Both the position numbers and the translations under genes were made by a program. A DNA stretch of 64,000 bases from Pseudo-nitzschia pungens (lineage: Eukaryota; Bacillariophyta; Bacillariophyceae; Bacillariales; Bacillariaceae): NCBI GenBank assembly GCA_037355855.1, contig CM074762.1:2108001-2172000 (forward strand), read 5' to 3'. Positions 31,277-40,834 of this stretch are shown one piece after another (within the stretch, counting starts at the first letter, position 1; every line of letters begins with the position of its first letter). Under the pieces are notes generated by a model, which saw only the letters and a program-made list of their open reading frames with translations, was not told the DNA's origin and did not search any database.

Positions 31277-32884
31277 ATGACAAAATTACTGACAATTTGT
31301 TGTGTCGTTGCAACATTTCAGATAATAGCGGAGGCCTTTCAGAACAACGACGGTGTTATCACTACTAGAAAAAACAAAATATCCCCAAATAATGGAAACG
31401 TTTTGAGCATCGTTCCAACCGCGGGCATGGCACGGGTCAAGAGCACAAATAGGCATTCTCTTTCATCCCTATTCAGCCAATCTACTTCGTCTCCATCTCT
31501 GCTAGAGGGAAAACTCTTGATCTTGCAGGATGTTGTCAAGGAAATGGATGCACGGCACAAACAAATTCAAGGGGAATTGGAAACGGCCGAGCGGGAGTTC
31601 CGGGAAAAATTGCAGACCCTCGAAAGCGAACTCGAGGAGGCCAAGAAAGTCACGGGAGCGCGAGACGAGGCGATCCAGAGCTTGGGCGACGAGTTGAAAC
31701 AGATGGAGGTGCATCACTCCAGTGCTATCGAACGATTGACGACCGAAAAAGACGAAGAGCGCGAGAAACACGCCAACGAACTTTTGGCTCACTCTGCGGA
31801 ACGTTTGGAAACAGCAAAGGCGGAATTCACAACTCGCATCGATGAGTTGCAGAGCCAACTGCAAACCAAAGAAAAGGAAATCGAGGAGCTGGGAGACAAA
31901 TTCGCAGCAAAAGACTCGGACACCCAAAAGATCATCGACGGTCTCCGAAAGGATATCGCCAAGCAACAAGATGAACAAAAAGATCTCGAAACCGAAACGA
32001 CCATGGAAGCAGACAGCAAGCAAACAGAGGAATCGGAGCGAGTGGCGCTCGAAATCGAAAATCTCAAGGCCGAGCACAAACAGAGTTTGGAAAGCGTTCG
32101 GAGCGAGGAGTCCGAGCGAGCCGCACGCGAAATCGAAAGCATCAAAGCCGAGCACCAGCAGATTTTGGAGGCCGTTCGAACGGAGGAATCACAGCGTGCC
32201 CAAAGAGATATCGAAATCCTCAAGGCCGAGCACCAATGGATCGTGAAGGACGTTCGAACCCAAGAATCGAAAAAAGCGGCGGATGAGATCGAGAGTTTCA
32301 AGGCCGAACACCAGCAGGAGGTGGAAGACGCTCGACAAGAGGAATCTCGGCGATTGACGAGCGAAATCGAACGACTCACGGCCGAACACCAGCAGGAGGT
32401 GGAAGACGCTCGACAAGAGGAATCTCGGCGATTGACGAGCGAAATCGAACGACTCACGGCCGAGCACGAGAAGGTTGTGGAAGACTACAAGATTCAACTC
32501 GACAACATAACGAAAGAGAGAGACGAAATATCCGCCAGGCTCGAAGACATCTCCACCGGGAGCGAAGAACAGGTCGAGATTGCGACCGCGGCGGTCAAAG
32601 CGGGGGAAAAGAGGGAGGAGCGCTTTCGAAAGGAAGCGGAGCGCCTGGCACAGGAATTGAAGCAGAGCCAGCTGCAGGTCAGAATCATGCGATGGTCCAT
32701 GAACGGGGTGGCCGACGAGAACCGACAGTGTCTGGATCAAAACCGTGAGTTGACCAGCGAGCGCGAGGACCTGGAAGACAAACTGGATTCGGCCCTCGGC
32801 AAGGTCGCAGAACTGGAACGGGAAAGGCAAAGAAGCCTGTGGCAAAAACTTCGGGGCCGATTCTCACGAAAGGGGACCGCATAA
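31277..32884 (+). CDS. Long coiled-coil protein with signal peptide and 26-residue tandem repeats
   Basis: The 535-residue protein begins with MTKLLTICCVVATFQIIAEA followed by FQNND, a signal peptide and possibly a plastid motif. From about residue 75 nearly the whole chain is a coiled coil rich in Glu, Lys, Gln and Arg with heptad spacing. Residues about 255-405 contain five to six units of 26 residues of the form EIE.LKAEHQQ..E..R.EES.R. The last two full units are identical at DNA level (78 bp each, 32303-32380 and 32381-32458), so they duplicated recently or are kept homogeneous. The C-terminus is basic (LRGRFSRKGTA). A scaffold or filament role, perhaps in the plastid, is inference. It converges with the sulfatase gene. 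Confidence 0.7.
   Translation: MTKLLTICCVVATFQIIAEAFQNNDGVITTRKNKISPNNGNVLSIVPTAGMARVKSTNRHSLSSLFSQSTSSPSLLEGKLLILQDVVKEMDARHKQIQGELETAEREFREKLQTLESELEEAKKVTGARDEAIQSLGDELKQMEVHHSSAIERLTTEKDEEREKHANELLAHSAERLETAKAEFTTRIDELQSQLQTKEKEIEELGDKFAAKDSDTQKIIDGLRKDIAKQQDEQKDLETETTMEADSKQTEESERVALEIENLKAEHKQSLESVRSEESERAAREIESIKAEHQQILEAVRTEESQRAQRDIEILKAEHQWIVKDVRTQESKKAADEIESFKAEHQQEVEDARQEESRRLTSEIERLTAEHQQEVEDARQEESRRLTSEIERLTAEHEKVVEDYKIQLDNITKERDEISARLEDISTGSEEQVEIATAAVKAGEKREERFRKEAERLAQELKQSQLQVRIMRWSMNGVADENRQCLDQNRELTSEREDLEDKLDSALGKVAELERERQRSLWQKLRGRFSRKGTA
32303..32458 (+). repeat. Perfect 78-bp tandem duplication in the coiled-coil gene
   Basis: Two adjacent 78-bp copies (starting GCCGAACACCAGCAGG) match at every base. 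They keep the 26-residue periodicity of the protein. Confidence 0.92.
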
Positions 32885-33042
32885 AAATCCATACAAATAC
32901 TAAAATAGGTTTCAGCTCAAACGTGTCGCTTTTGAAAAAACTAGATTCCCTCGGATCAAGCGTGCGCGTTCCGAACGCGAGAACGAAGGGCTTGGTTCAC
33001 TCATACGACCGGCTGACATTGTTAGTACTCCATCATGCTGCG

Positions 33043-34983
33043 TCATGTTTCCGTCGCCGTCCCCGTTTGTCGACAGGGATAGTTTGGTCCGAACGTCATT
33101 GCCCTCCGGCCGACGACCAGATCCCCGTCTCGTGTCACCCATTCGTCGCCCCTCCCTTCGTCGAGAAACTGCTTCCCCATGGCCGTTCTCCAAAATTTTA
33201 GAATCGATTCGTACTCCGGAAGGGGTGCCAGATCGTGAAGCTCCCCGGGATCTTCCGACAAACAAAACAACTGTTCGTTCCCGTCTCGGGCAAAGAAAAT
33301 GTACTTGTACAGCCTGCCGTTGCTACCGCGCGGGCGATCACCGTGGCTGCCGGTCGGGTCCTGGTTCGGCCCGGCCACACCATCGCCATCGCCATCGCCA
33401 CCGGAAAGCCTCCCGACAATGGCGTTCCAGTGAATGCGATCGTCGTAGCAAACCGAGTGCTCCAGATCGAGGTGGCCGCGAACCTCGGTGGCGCTTCCGT
33501 TGAGAATGGGCAGGAGCGATCTGCCGTTCACCAGCGGATCGGCCCGGGTGACGTTGTCCAGAATTCCCAGGGCATCGTAGATCGTGGGAGCGACGTCGCG
33601 GAGTTCCACAATGGCGTCGCTGGTGGCAATCGTCGCAGGCTCCGCCACGCGGCTCGCGGCGGCGGCGGTGGTGGTGCCCTGCGACGCCGACGCCGACATC
33701 GAAGCCGACGCCGACATCGACGCCGGCATCTTGACGATCATGTTCACGTGGCTCGATGCCTCCCACGGGTATGCCTTGCGCCAAAGGTAGTGGTCCCCGT
33801 TTGCGTCTCCGTGATCCGACGTCCAGATGATCAGGGTGTTTTCGTAGACCGGGTTGGGTCCGCTCCGGAGTCGCTCGAGGAGCTTGCCGATCCCCTCGTC
33901 GACGAATTCCACGTTGGCCAGGTACGCGGCGCGGGTCGTCCGGGAAGCCTCGTCCCCGGGATCTCCGTGCCAGGCGTTGTGGGGCATCGTGGGTTGGTCG
34001 TCGGTGTTGGTGTTTGTGGTGGTGGTGGTGGTGGTGGTGGTACTGTTGCGGTACTCGTTGTCCCAGCACGTATCCCCGCCAATGTTGCGCCCGTACTTTG
34101 GATCGTTCTTGCGAGCCGCGTGTTTTTCCCAGAATCGTTTCGGAGGATCGTACGGGGAATGGGGTCGGAGGTAGCTCACCTTCAAGAAGACCGGTTTTCG
34201 GGGAGCCGAGCGGTGGTGGTGATGGATCGTCTGCCGGTCGCGATCCCCGATCGGACGATCCGTTGTCGTCTTTGCTTCCGTTTCCATTTCCGGTTCCCTT
34301 TCCCGATCCAGGAATGCTTCGTCCATAACCTCGAGTGCTCGCCGCGTCGCCCACGCCGTCGGATGCAGGTATTCGTCGAATTGGTACGGACAGGCCTTCC
34401 AATCGTTCCAACCGAGGTGACAGGTGGACAACGGATCGACTCCCGGAAGCACGCTCTCGAAGAACCGATCGTAGTCGTCAACGATGGGGTCGGAAGCCAT
34501 GCCCTCGTACAATTCCATGTACCGATACCCGTGGTCGACAAATCTCGGCTGGCCCGAAGCTCCACCGTTCCTGTATGGCTCGTCGTTGTCGTTGTCGTTG
34601 TCGCGAGTTGCCGCTTCCCCTGCCGCTGTGGTGGTTCCGAAATGGTTCGTGCCCACTGTCACTGTCTCGTATCCGAGAAGGTCCGCGAGCACCTCCGGCA
34701 ACGTGGTGGGGTATTCCTCACAATTCACGGCGTTCCCGTAGCCCAGCATTCCGTGGTTCCAGGGACCCTTGCCCGTGAGCAGCGCCGAGCGAGCGGGGGT
34801 GCAGGTCGGGGTGCTGCTGTAGGCATTCAAGAAGTGGGTGGCCAGCGGAGAAGAGGTTGCCAGCTTGTACAGGTTCGGTGTCGTTGTGTTGTCAAAGGCA
34901 TCGAAGCGAAATTGATCGGTGATCAGCAGCAAAATGTTGGGGAGCGAGGCCCGGTTGGGTTGGTGGTAATGTGGATGTGGCAT
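33043..34983 (-). CDS. Arylsulfatase-type sulfatase
   Basis: From ATG 34983 the protein has 646 residues. PNILLLITDQFRFDAF near residue 15 supplies the metal-binding Asp. TCTPARSALLTG carries the C-x-P-x-R sulfatase signature with Cys61, the residue converted to formylglycine. HFLNAYSSTPT before it, LKVSYLRPHSPYDPP in the middle and TSDHGDANGDH (second metal site) complete the active site. Asp/Asn/Thr inserts interrupt the fold, including a Thr run. It should remove sulfate from a small or polysaccharide ester; the exact substrate is unknown. The frame stays open 96 codons upstream, but homology begins right after 34983 and no signal peptide is visible, so location is uncertain. Confidence 0.85.
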   Translation of the reverse strand: MPHPHYHQPNRASLPNILLLITDQFRFDAFDNTTTPNLYKLATSSPLATHFLNAYSSTPTCTPARSALLTGKGPWNHGMLGYGNAVNCEEYPTTLPEVLADLLGYETVTVGTNHFGTTTAAGEAATRDNDNDNDEPYRNGGASGQPRFVDHGYRYMELYEGMASDPIVDDYDRFFESVLPGVDPLSTCHLGWNDWKACPYQFDEYLHPTAWATRRALEVMDEAFLDREREPEMETEAKTTTDRPIGDRDRQTIHHHHRSAPRKPVFLKVSYLRPHSPYDPPKRFWEKHAARKNDPKYGRNIGGDTCWDNEYRNSTTTTTTTTTNTNTDDQPTMPHNAWHGDPGDEASRTTRAAYLANVEFVDEGIGKLLERLRSGPNPVYENTLIIWTSDHGDANGDHYLWRKAYPWEASSHVNMIVKMPASMSASASMSASASQGTTTAAAASRVAEPATIATSDAIVELRDVAPTIYDALGILDNVTRADPLVNGRSLLPILNGSATEVRGHLDLEHSVCYDDRIHWNAIVGRLSGGDGDGDGVAGPNQDPTGSHGDRPRGSNGRLYKYIFFARDGNEQLFCLSEDPGELHDLAPLPEYESILKFWRTAMGKQFLDEGRGDEWVTRDGDLVVGRRAMTFGPNYPCRQTGTATET

Positions 34984-35587
34984 GATGATATTATTGTTTC
35001 GACGGAATATTTGGTGTTCCAAACGACGAACGACGTTCGACTGCTTCCGCACCAACACCAATCGACGGCTAAATTTTACGAGGAAGTAACCTTGCAGCGA
35101 TGAACGAGTTTTCCCACAGAGATAATACAGCTTTGTCTCAACCCGCGAATTCCGTTGCGGTGTTTTCGAGGTGTATTCGAATTGGGCGTTCATTCTCCAG
35201 TCCTTTGTGTCGTATATCCCGAAAGTACGACACACAAGAAACAATCTATTTATGTATTTTTTAAGAAACAAACCCTGTTTCTACATCCTCAAGGTTCTTA
35301 ATGACCCAAGTCCACGACTACAAGGTTCTTTATGACCATTCCAAAGCTTCTCTATGTCTTTTTGCTTTTATCGAAAAGAACGATCATAACTTTATCATAA
35401 TACCAGTACTGTCATTAAGTAGAAGTAACTTACCGGTATGTGTGGAAAGAACAAATTGAGTGTCAATATCCATACTATTGCCCAAAATTTAAGCTCCGTT
35501 CCGGTTGGGGAAATTTTGAGGGTTGGATTTTGTTGATGGTCTCATTCCAACTTTGAAGTTTATGATTTAGGAAGAATTTCTTTTGAT
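34984..35587. other. Upstream region of the sulfatase gene
   Basis: The sulfatase frame remains open to 35271 without protein-like features, so this is probably leader and promoter. Two copies of an AAGGTTCTT-AATGACC-like segment occur at about 35290-35300 and 35323-35335. The region ends at the transposon. Confidence 0.4.
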
Positions 35588-36588
35588 TTACTTTTTCGGA
35601 CCTATAACAGTAAATAGTACTAATGGATTTTTTTTTTACTTTGAATCGGTACAAATCTGGACGGTTAAATTTCGTGTACTAGCGATCAGACAAATACGAT
35701 ACTAACCGTGATTACGTGTACTTTATATCGGACATTTCTGCCCATCGAGGTGCAGAAGTTACTTTAGATCAGACCCTTCTAAACGTTATTATTATTTGTA
35801 ACTGTTAAAGATCCCCTAATTACAATTTTAATTAATTATGAACGGACATTTCAAATATTAATGCACATGATACTATGTAATAATGCACATGATACATATC
35901 ATGTGCATTTATGGAACGATGGTGATTCAAACATCAAATTCAAGATTAAGACAGTATGAATCACCGTCTTAAATACTTCGTATATACTCTAGATAACAAA
36001 TCACGGTGTTAAATTTCGAATCACCGTCTTAAATATTCAATACTCTAGATAACAAATCACTGTGTTAAATTTCCAATAGAGGTGCGTCAGTATTGAATGA
36101 ATATGATGTTATTTAAATCAACGTCTTTCAAACATGTTATTCGATAGATATGTACCGTATCAGTGTTTAATCGATAATATGTTATTTGATGTGTATCAGT
36201 ATTGAATCAACATCTTTTTACTTGAGAATGAATCACCGTGTTAAATAATATAGGATAGATATGTATCAGTATTGAATAAACATGATGTTTAAACATGAAT
36301 CACCGTGTTAAAAAAAAGTAGGTTTACTTCGGAATTCGATTTGAATCAACGTGTTGTATTAAGTACGAAGTATTTGATAGACGTTTTATTGACGTATTAA
36401 GTATTTGATAGACGTTTTATTGACGTTTTGAACCGTTATTAATCCGATTCGAAGTCATTTTTAGAGCCTGTTGGAGCATGTGTGGTCTGATCGCAAGTAC
36501 TCATTTTTTGTTCGCCAAATTTTGTACCGAACTAAAGTAAAAATCAAATCCATTAGTACTATTTACTGTTATAGGTCCTTACTTTTTC
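35588..36588. mobile_element. Non-autonomous Mutator-like (MULE) element with 10-bp target-site duplication
   Basis: The element spans 35598-36578 (981 bp). Its ends are inverted repeats: the first 33 bases from GGACCTATAACAGTAAATAG are identical to the reverse complement of the right end. Lower similarity continues to about 98 bp (35598-35695 against 36481-36578), including shared GCGATCAGAC. The direct repeat TTACTTTTTC sits immediately outside both ends (35588-35597 and 36579-36588), which is a target-site duplication. Long inverted termini with a 9-11 bp duplication are typical of the Mutator superfamily. No transposase frame is present, so it must be mobilised in trans. The interior is AT-rich with short repeats. 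Confidence 0.85.
35950..36440. repeat. Internal short repeats of the MULE element
   Basis: About seven variants of AATCACCGTGTTAAAT occur between 35957 and 36360, interspersed with GTATCAGTATTGAAT variants. GTATTTGATAGACG followed by TTTTATTGACG is directly repeated at about 36370-36430. Spacing is irregular and copies are degenerate. Confidence 0.8.
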
Positions 36589-36728
36589 ACACACAACTTT
36601 TACGTTCGTACGAGTAATATTAATCTTACTCCTCAACGGAGTTTGTGTTCGATTTTTTGCGTCGTGGACTGAAAACTGAACACTCCAAACTCCGAATCAA
36701 TCATCTTCGTTTCCCTTGTGCTGGCACC

Positions 36729-36777
36729 AAGGGAGTGAGAGACGGTCACATGGCACAAGGGAGTGAGAGACGGTCAC
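36729..36777 (+). repeat. 21-bp direct repeat at the start of the monooxygenase gene
   Basis: AAGGGAGTGAGAGACGGTCA plus one C occurs at 36729-36749 and again at 36757-36777. It overlaps an alternative upstream ATG at 36750. Confidence 0.85.
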
Positions 36778-36785
36778 TGAAGACG

Positions 36786-38285
36786 ATGACGAAACGATTG
36801 TTGATTGCGAGTAACGCATTCGTTTTGTTTGCTTGCTCGCTCTCGAACATATTTTGCCACAGCGATGCCTTTTTCGTATCCGAAACACCATCGGCATGTT
36901 CCCTTGTTCCCGACAAAAGGACCCGCTGCCCTCCCGCCACATGGACGACTCACACTCACACTCGCACGTGTACGGTGGCTGTGGCTTATACGACACTCGA
37001 CGCCAACGATGCCCACGGTGACGCCGAGAAGCGCAGCAACCAACCCACGGAAGTCGCCGCAAAAGCCCGGCCGCCATGCGATTCGGACGTGATCGTCATC
37101 GGCGGCGGTCTGGTGGGCGCCGCAACGGGGGTCGCCCTGTCTCGGAGGGCCGCCGACACCTCGTGCACCATCTACGAGCAGGCCGGAGCACTAAAGACCG
37201 TCGGGGCCGCAATAGGGCTGTACCCGAACGGCCTCTCGGCACTGGAGTACATTTCCCCGAGCGTGCTGGACGCCGTCCGAACGAACGCGTCTCCCTGTCT
37301 CGTCTTTGAGCGGAGGGACGCGTCCACCGACGAGGTCGTCAAAACCACCAGCGTGCCGGGCCTCAACGAGACGGCACCGGTCATGTACGCGTGGTTTTTG
37401 CTCCAGAAGCACCTTTCCGAAGCCCTCCCGGAGGGCTGCCTGCAACTGGGACACGCCTTTCGGTCCTACGAGGTGCTGGACGACGAACGGGTGAGCGTTT
37501 GCCTCGTCGACCGGAGCAACCGGCAGCTCGTCACCAAAACGTGCCGGTTGCTGATCGGCGCCGACGGGATCCACTCCCGGGTCCGGGGGCAGCTCCTGGG
37601 CAAGGCACCGACGGTTCGCTACTACGGCAAGGTCATGTACCGCGCCGTGCTGGACCGAAACCGCACGGAAGGCGTCCCGGAGATTCCCGTGGGATCCCAG
37701 ATCTCGTGGCAGGGCACCGAGATCGGAAAGTCCTTTTCGATCCGAGAAACCACCACCGATGGCATCCTGACGGTCACGGCGGCCGCCCTCACCGCCGATC
37801 CCGAGCCACAGCAAGACAGTGCGGGAGAAGACACCACCAACACCAACACAACCCCGACCCGCAAGCAACGCCTGGCGGAACTCTTCTCGACCTTTCCGCC
37901 AAGCGTGCGGACCATCATCGTCCACGAGGACTTTTTGCGCGACGTCGACGTGCCGAGCGAAACCGATTGGTTCGACGGCCCGGTGGTGCTGGTGGGAGAC
38001 GCCGTCCACGCCATGACGCCGGGAATGGGACAGGGGGCCAACCAGGGACTGGAGGACGTCTGCGAGCTGGTGGAGGCAATTGCGAGGGGCTTTCCGCTCT
38101 CCGACTACGTCCGGGCCCGGATCGATCGGGTGACCGGCATCCGGGAGCGATCCGCCGAAAACACGAGGCAGTCCAATGCCTACACCGGGGAGACCGCGTC
38201 GACGCCGTTTCGGCGGAGAAAGTATTCCGCGGACTTCAAGCGAGAGCTGTACGAGTGGAAACCCGTGTTGGAAACGATGCCGTGA
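36786..38285 (+). CDS. FAD-dependent monooxygenase (zeaxanthin-epoxidase/salicylate-hydroxylase superfamily)
   Basis: From ATG 36786 the protein has 499 residues. The N-terminus (MTKRLLIASNAFVLFACSLS) is a signal peptide, and SDAFF may be the plastid motif. The FAD-binding GxGxxG is VIVIGGGLVGAATGVALSRR (G106-G111). LIGADGIHSRVRGQL is the DG motif that binds FAD and NAD(P)H, and VVLVGDAVHAMTPGMGQGAN (G404-D405) is the GD motif. Homologues hydroxylate aromatics or epoxidise xanthophylls; the substrate is not determined, and the C-terminal FHA domain of plant zeaxanthin epoxidase is absent. An upstream in-frame ATG at 36750 is possible. The gene sits right after the transposon and is much GC-richer than it. 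Confidence 0.83.
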   Translation: MTKRLLIASNAFVLFACSLSNIFCHSDAFFVSETPSACSLVPDKRTRCPPATWTTHTHTRTCTVAVAYTTLDANDAHGDAEKRSNQPTEVAAKARPPCDSDVIVIGGGLVGAATGVALSRRAADTSCTIYEQAGALKTVGAAIGLYPNGLSALEYISPSVLDAVRTNASPCLVFERRDASTDEVVKTTSVPGLNETAPVMYAWFLLQKHLSEALPEGCLQLGHAFRSYEVLDDERVSVCLVDRSNRQLVTKTCRLLIGADGIHSRVRGQLLGKAPTVRYYGKVMYRAVLDRNRTEGVPEIPVGSQISWQGTEIGKSFSIRETTTDGILTVTAAALTADPEPQQDSAGEDTTNTNTTPTRKQRLAELFSTFPPSVRTIIVHEDFLRDVDVPSETDWFDGPVVLVGDAVHAMTPGMGQGANQGLEDVCELVEAIARGFPLSDYVRARIDRVTGIRERSAENTRQSNAYTGETASTPFRRRKYSADFKRELYEWKPVLETMP

Positions 38286-39564
38286 CGGGACGGGACGGGC
38301 GGATCAATCGATGCATCAATCGATGCATCAATCGATGGATCGATCGGTACCGACCCACGGACGCTCGCCGCTCCGTCGTTGATCCAGAAACCGGTCGGGG
38401 TTCTGAGGGCATGTGATGCACACACCCGTCACCGACGGCGGATTCTTTTCCCCGGGGATAGGACTCTGAGGAACCATCAGGAACGCGATACAAACCATTG
38501 GGAATGAGAAGTACCACCTGTGGTTGTTGAAAACGCAGTATAATTCCTGCCTTTCTGCTGGGTTTGCCGTTTACTACTGCTAGTAGTAGTTCGATCCTGA
38601 GAATTGATTGGAAAAACCCATTGGGAACCTTTTGCGTGACCGAGAAGATATAATCTTAACGACCTCAACGAAAACACAGAATTATTTCTCGAGGACAGAA
38701 CCTTGCTAGTAAGGTGTCTTGCCTCATCCAGCTGCCTCCTCCTGTGTATGCTGGTGCGAGGATTGATGCACTTCTTCTTGTTACTGGTGGTTAGTCACCC
38801 CCGTTGTCATCCCTCCTCCTCCTGGTCTAGTATTGTTCAAGTACTAAAAGAAGAAAGAAGTTATAAACCTAATGAGCTCTGCAGGACTTGATGGATAGTT
38901 TTTGCCATGAAAGTCCTGAATCGGCTGTTGTATCTGTAAGGCAAAACTTTTTTGGTTCCGATCGAGCTACGGTGATGGTTATCTACGAAGTTCGATTCAT
39001 CGATACTTCAGTGTTCAGAGAAAGATAAGTCTTACTGCTTGTGCAAGGCGAATGCCCAGAGCCATCGTGCTACCGTACTGCTGGTATCGATCGTGATCTT
39101 TCGCTCTTTTATGTATGATAGGTATGAGTCTTATGTACGTATACGGCTCCTGGTTCTCGCTTTGTACCCGCACGACGTACGTACCGTAGGACGTACGACC
39201 GATGCTTATCAGATTGGGATTGATGTCCATAACCTTACCGGTACATGTCGACCTCTGGACGGAAACGACGAAAACTAAAAAGTAGAAGTACTACCGTAAG
39301 TCTTAACCTACGCGTACAAGTATGTAAGGCAATACCAAGATTCCTTCACTCCTCTCTCATCAATTATTTCATTGTACGATCTTCCCAATTTTTGCTTTTC
39401 TTGTTCGCCAGACATTCGAAGACGATATTGCCATTGGCAAGATCGGTCCTTGGCGAATAGAAGTAACTTACTTCGTATACCGTGTAGCGCACTGATGATC
39501 AATTCGCTATCCCTTCATCTCATCTCGGAAAACTTAGCGACTTCAAACCCCCCGATTGGATGCA
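38286..39564. other. Intergenic region, no gene supported
   Basis: It begins with three AATCGATGCATC-like repeats (about 38306-38345). Further on are TAC/TAG-rich patches and a TACCGGTACATG motif near 39237. No convincing open frame is visible. Confidence 0.4.
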
Positions 39565-40834
39565 ATGAGCCAGAATCCAGAAGAATCGACCAAGATTGCC
39601 AGCATCCGCATGGTGATCCAACGGTACCGAAAGGCGAGCTTGCTGATCGACGAGAAGGATGTCGTGACCGTGGGAGACGTGCCATCGGCATCGTCGCACG
39701 ACAGGCGACTGCAAATCGAGGCGAGGACGGACGCGCGTCGTGCTTGTTGGGTCGAAGCAGTGCGAAAGGGGAGGAAGGGAACTCGTGCTGGCAGCAACCA
39801 CATCGGCATGCTGGTGTACATTAGTTTTTCCAAGACGGCAACTCCGGCGGAGGTACAGCGGGCCGCGAAAACCATTCTGAACCTTCCGATTCAAACGGAA
39901 GGTGCCTGGGGGGATGGTTCCTCTACCAAAAGCATTAGTACAGGCAGCGGCAACAGCAGCAGCCACCGCAACCGCATCCGCATCCGCAAACTCAACGACA
40001 GCATCGGTGATGACGAACGATCGGTCCAGCGTTGCAGCTCCTGCTTCTGCTGCTGCCGAGACGAAGCAATCGGCAAAGGTTTCCGTCATGATAGTTCCCC
40101 AAGCAAATCTCATTGCAAAAATAAAAAAGAATGGAAAGTCGGTGCAGTATCGGGATCAAATCGAGAAGAGTCGTGGCGAAGAACTCTACGATATGTTTGT
40201 GAAAACGGTCGAAGAATTGCTGATCGAAGAACACCAACAAATCACATCGACGACCAACAGCAACAACAACAGCAACAACGGCAACAACAACAGCAACAAC
40301 GGCAACAACAACAGCAACAGCGCAAAACCAAAAAGCAACAACAACGCCAATTCCAAGGGGAACGATGCTGTAGATCCCAGCATACCGCCGGGGGAACTCT
40401 TTCGCTACCGCCAAAAGCAGCAGGAGCAACTCGACGGGAGCCTCCTCTACGGGAGTTTCGACGAGTCGACGGGATTTCCCCTCACAACGGCCGACGGAGA
40501 ACCGCTGACCAAGTCGGCTTCCAAACGGATCAAAAAACTCTACGACGCCCACGCCAAGAAGCACGAAAAGTACCTCTCCAAGGGAGGGCAAGCCGGCTCG
40601 TCCGCGGCGGCCGTTGTTCCCGCAAACGATCCGCGGGAGCGGACCGACGCCGCTCCGGAACCAAGCAACAATAACAACAACAACAACCACAACAACAACG
40701 ATGGGGGCGGACGCGGACGATCCGGTTTGTTGGATCCTTCCTTTGTCACCCTCGTCGCCGGAAGCTTTGGGAAGCGACAGGGTCTCGAACTTTTTTCGGA
40801 CATGGGCCCTTTCTGCCACGTGATTGAATTGTAG
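39565..40834 (+). CDS. Divergent D-aminoacyl-tRNA deacylase (DTD)-like protein, with a frame change
   Basis: From ATG 39565, ASIRMVIQRYRKASLLIDEK matches the DTD start (MRAVIQRVSRASV). HIGMLVYISFSKTATPAEVQ and ILNLPI match the next strands. After a low-complexity Ala/Ser/Thr linker the reading moves one frame and continues as VSVMIVPQANLIAKIKKNGK and RGEELYDMFVKTVEEL, matching the family's SQFTL...GxRPSF...LYxxF stretch. The protein ends with GLELFSDMGPFCHVIEL, matching MxVxLxNDGPVT. DTD removes D-amino acids from tRNA. Here the SQxT catalytic motif reads PQAN while the Gly-Pro element remains, and Asn runs are inserted, so activity is doubtful. The frame change lies between about 39905 and 40090; an indel is more likely than an intron, which I could not place. 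Confidence 0.58.

Noticed and set aside
33235..35103. Plus-strand frame of 622 codons opposite the sulfatase
   Set aside because: Shadow of the sulfatase; no motif of its own.
35950..36440. CRISPR-like array from repeated AATCACCGTGTTAAAT
   Set aside because: Copies are degenerate, spacing is irregular, and they lie inside a eukaryotic transposon.
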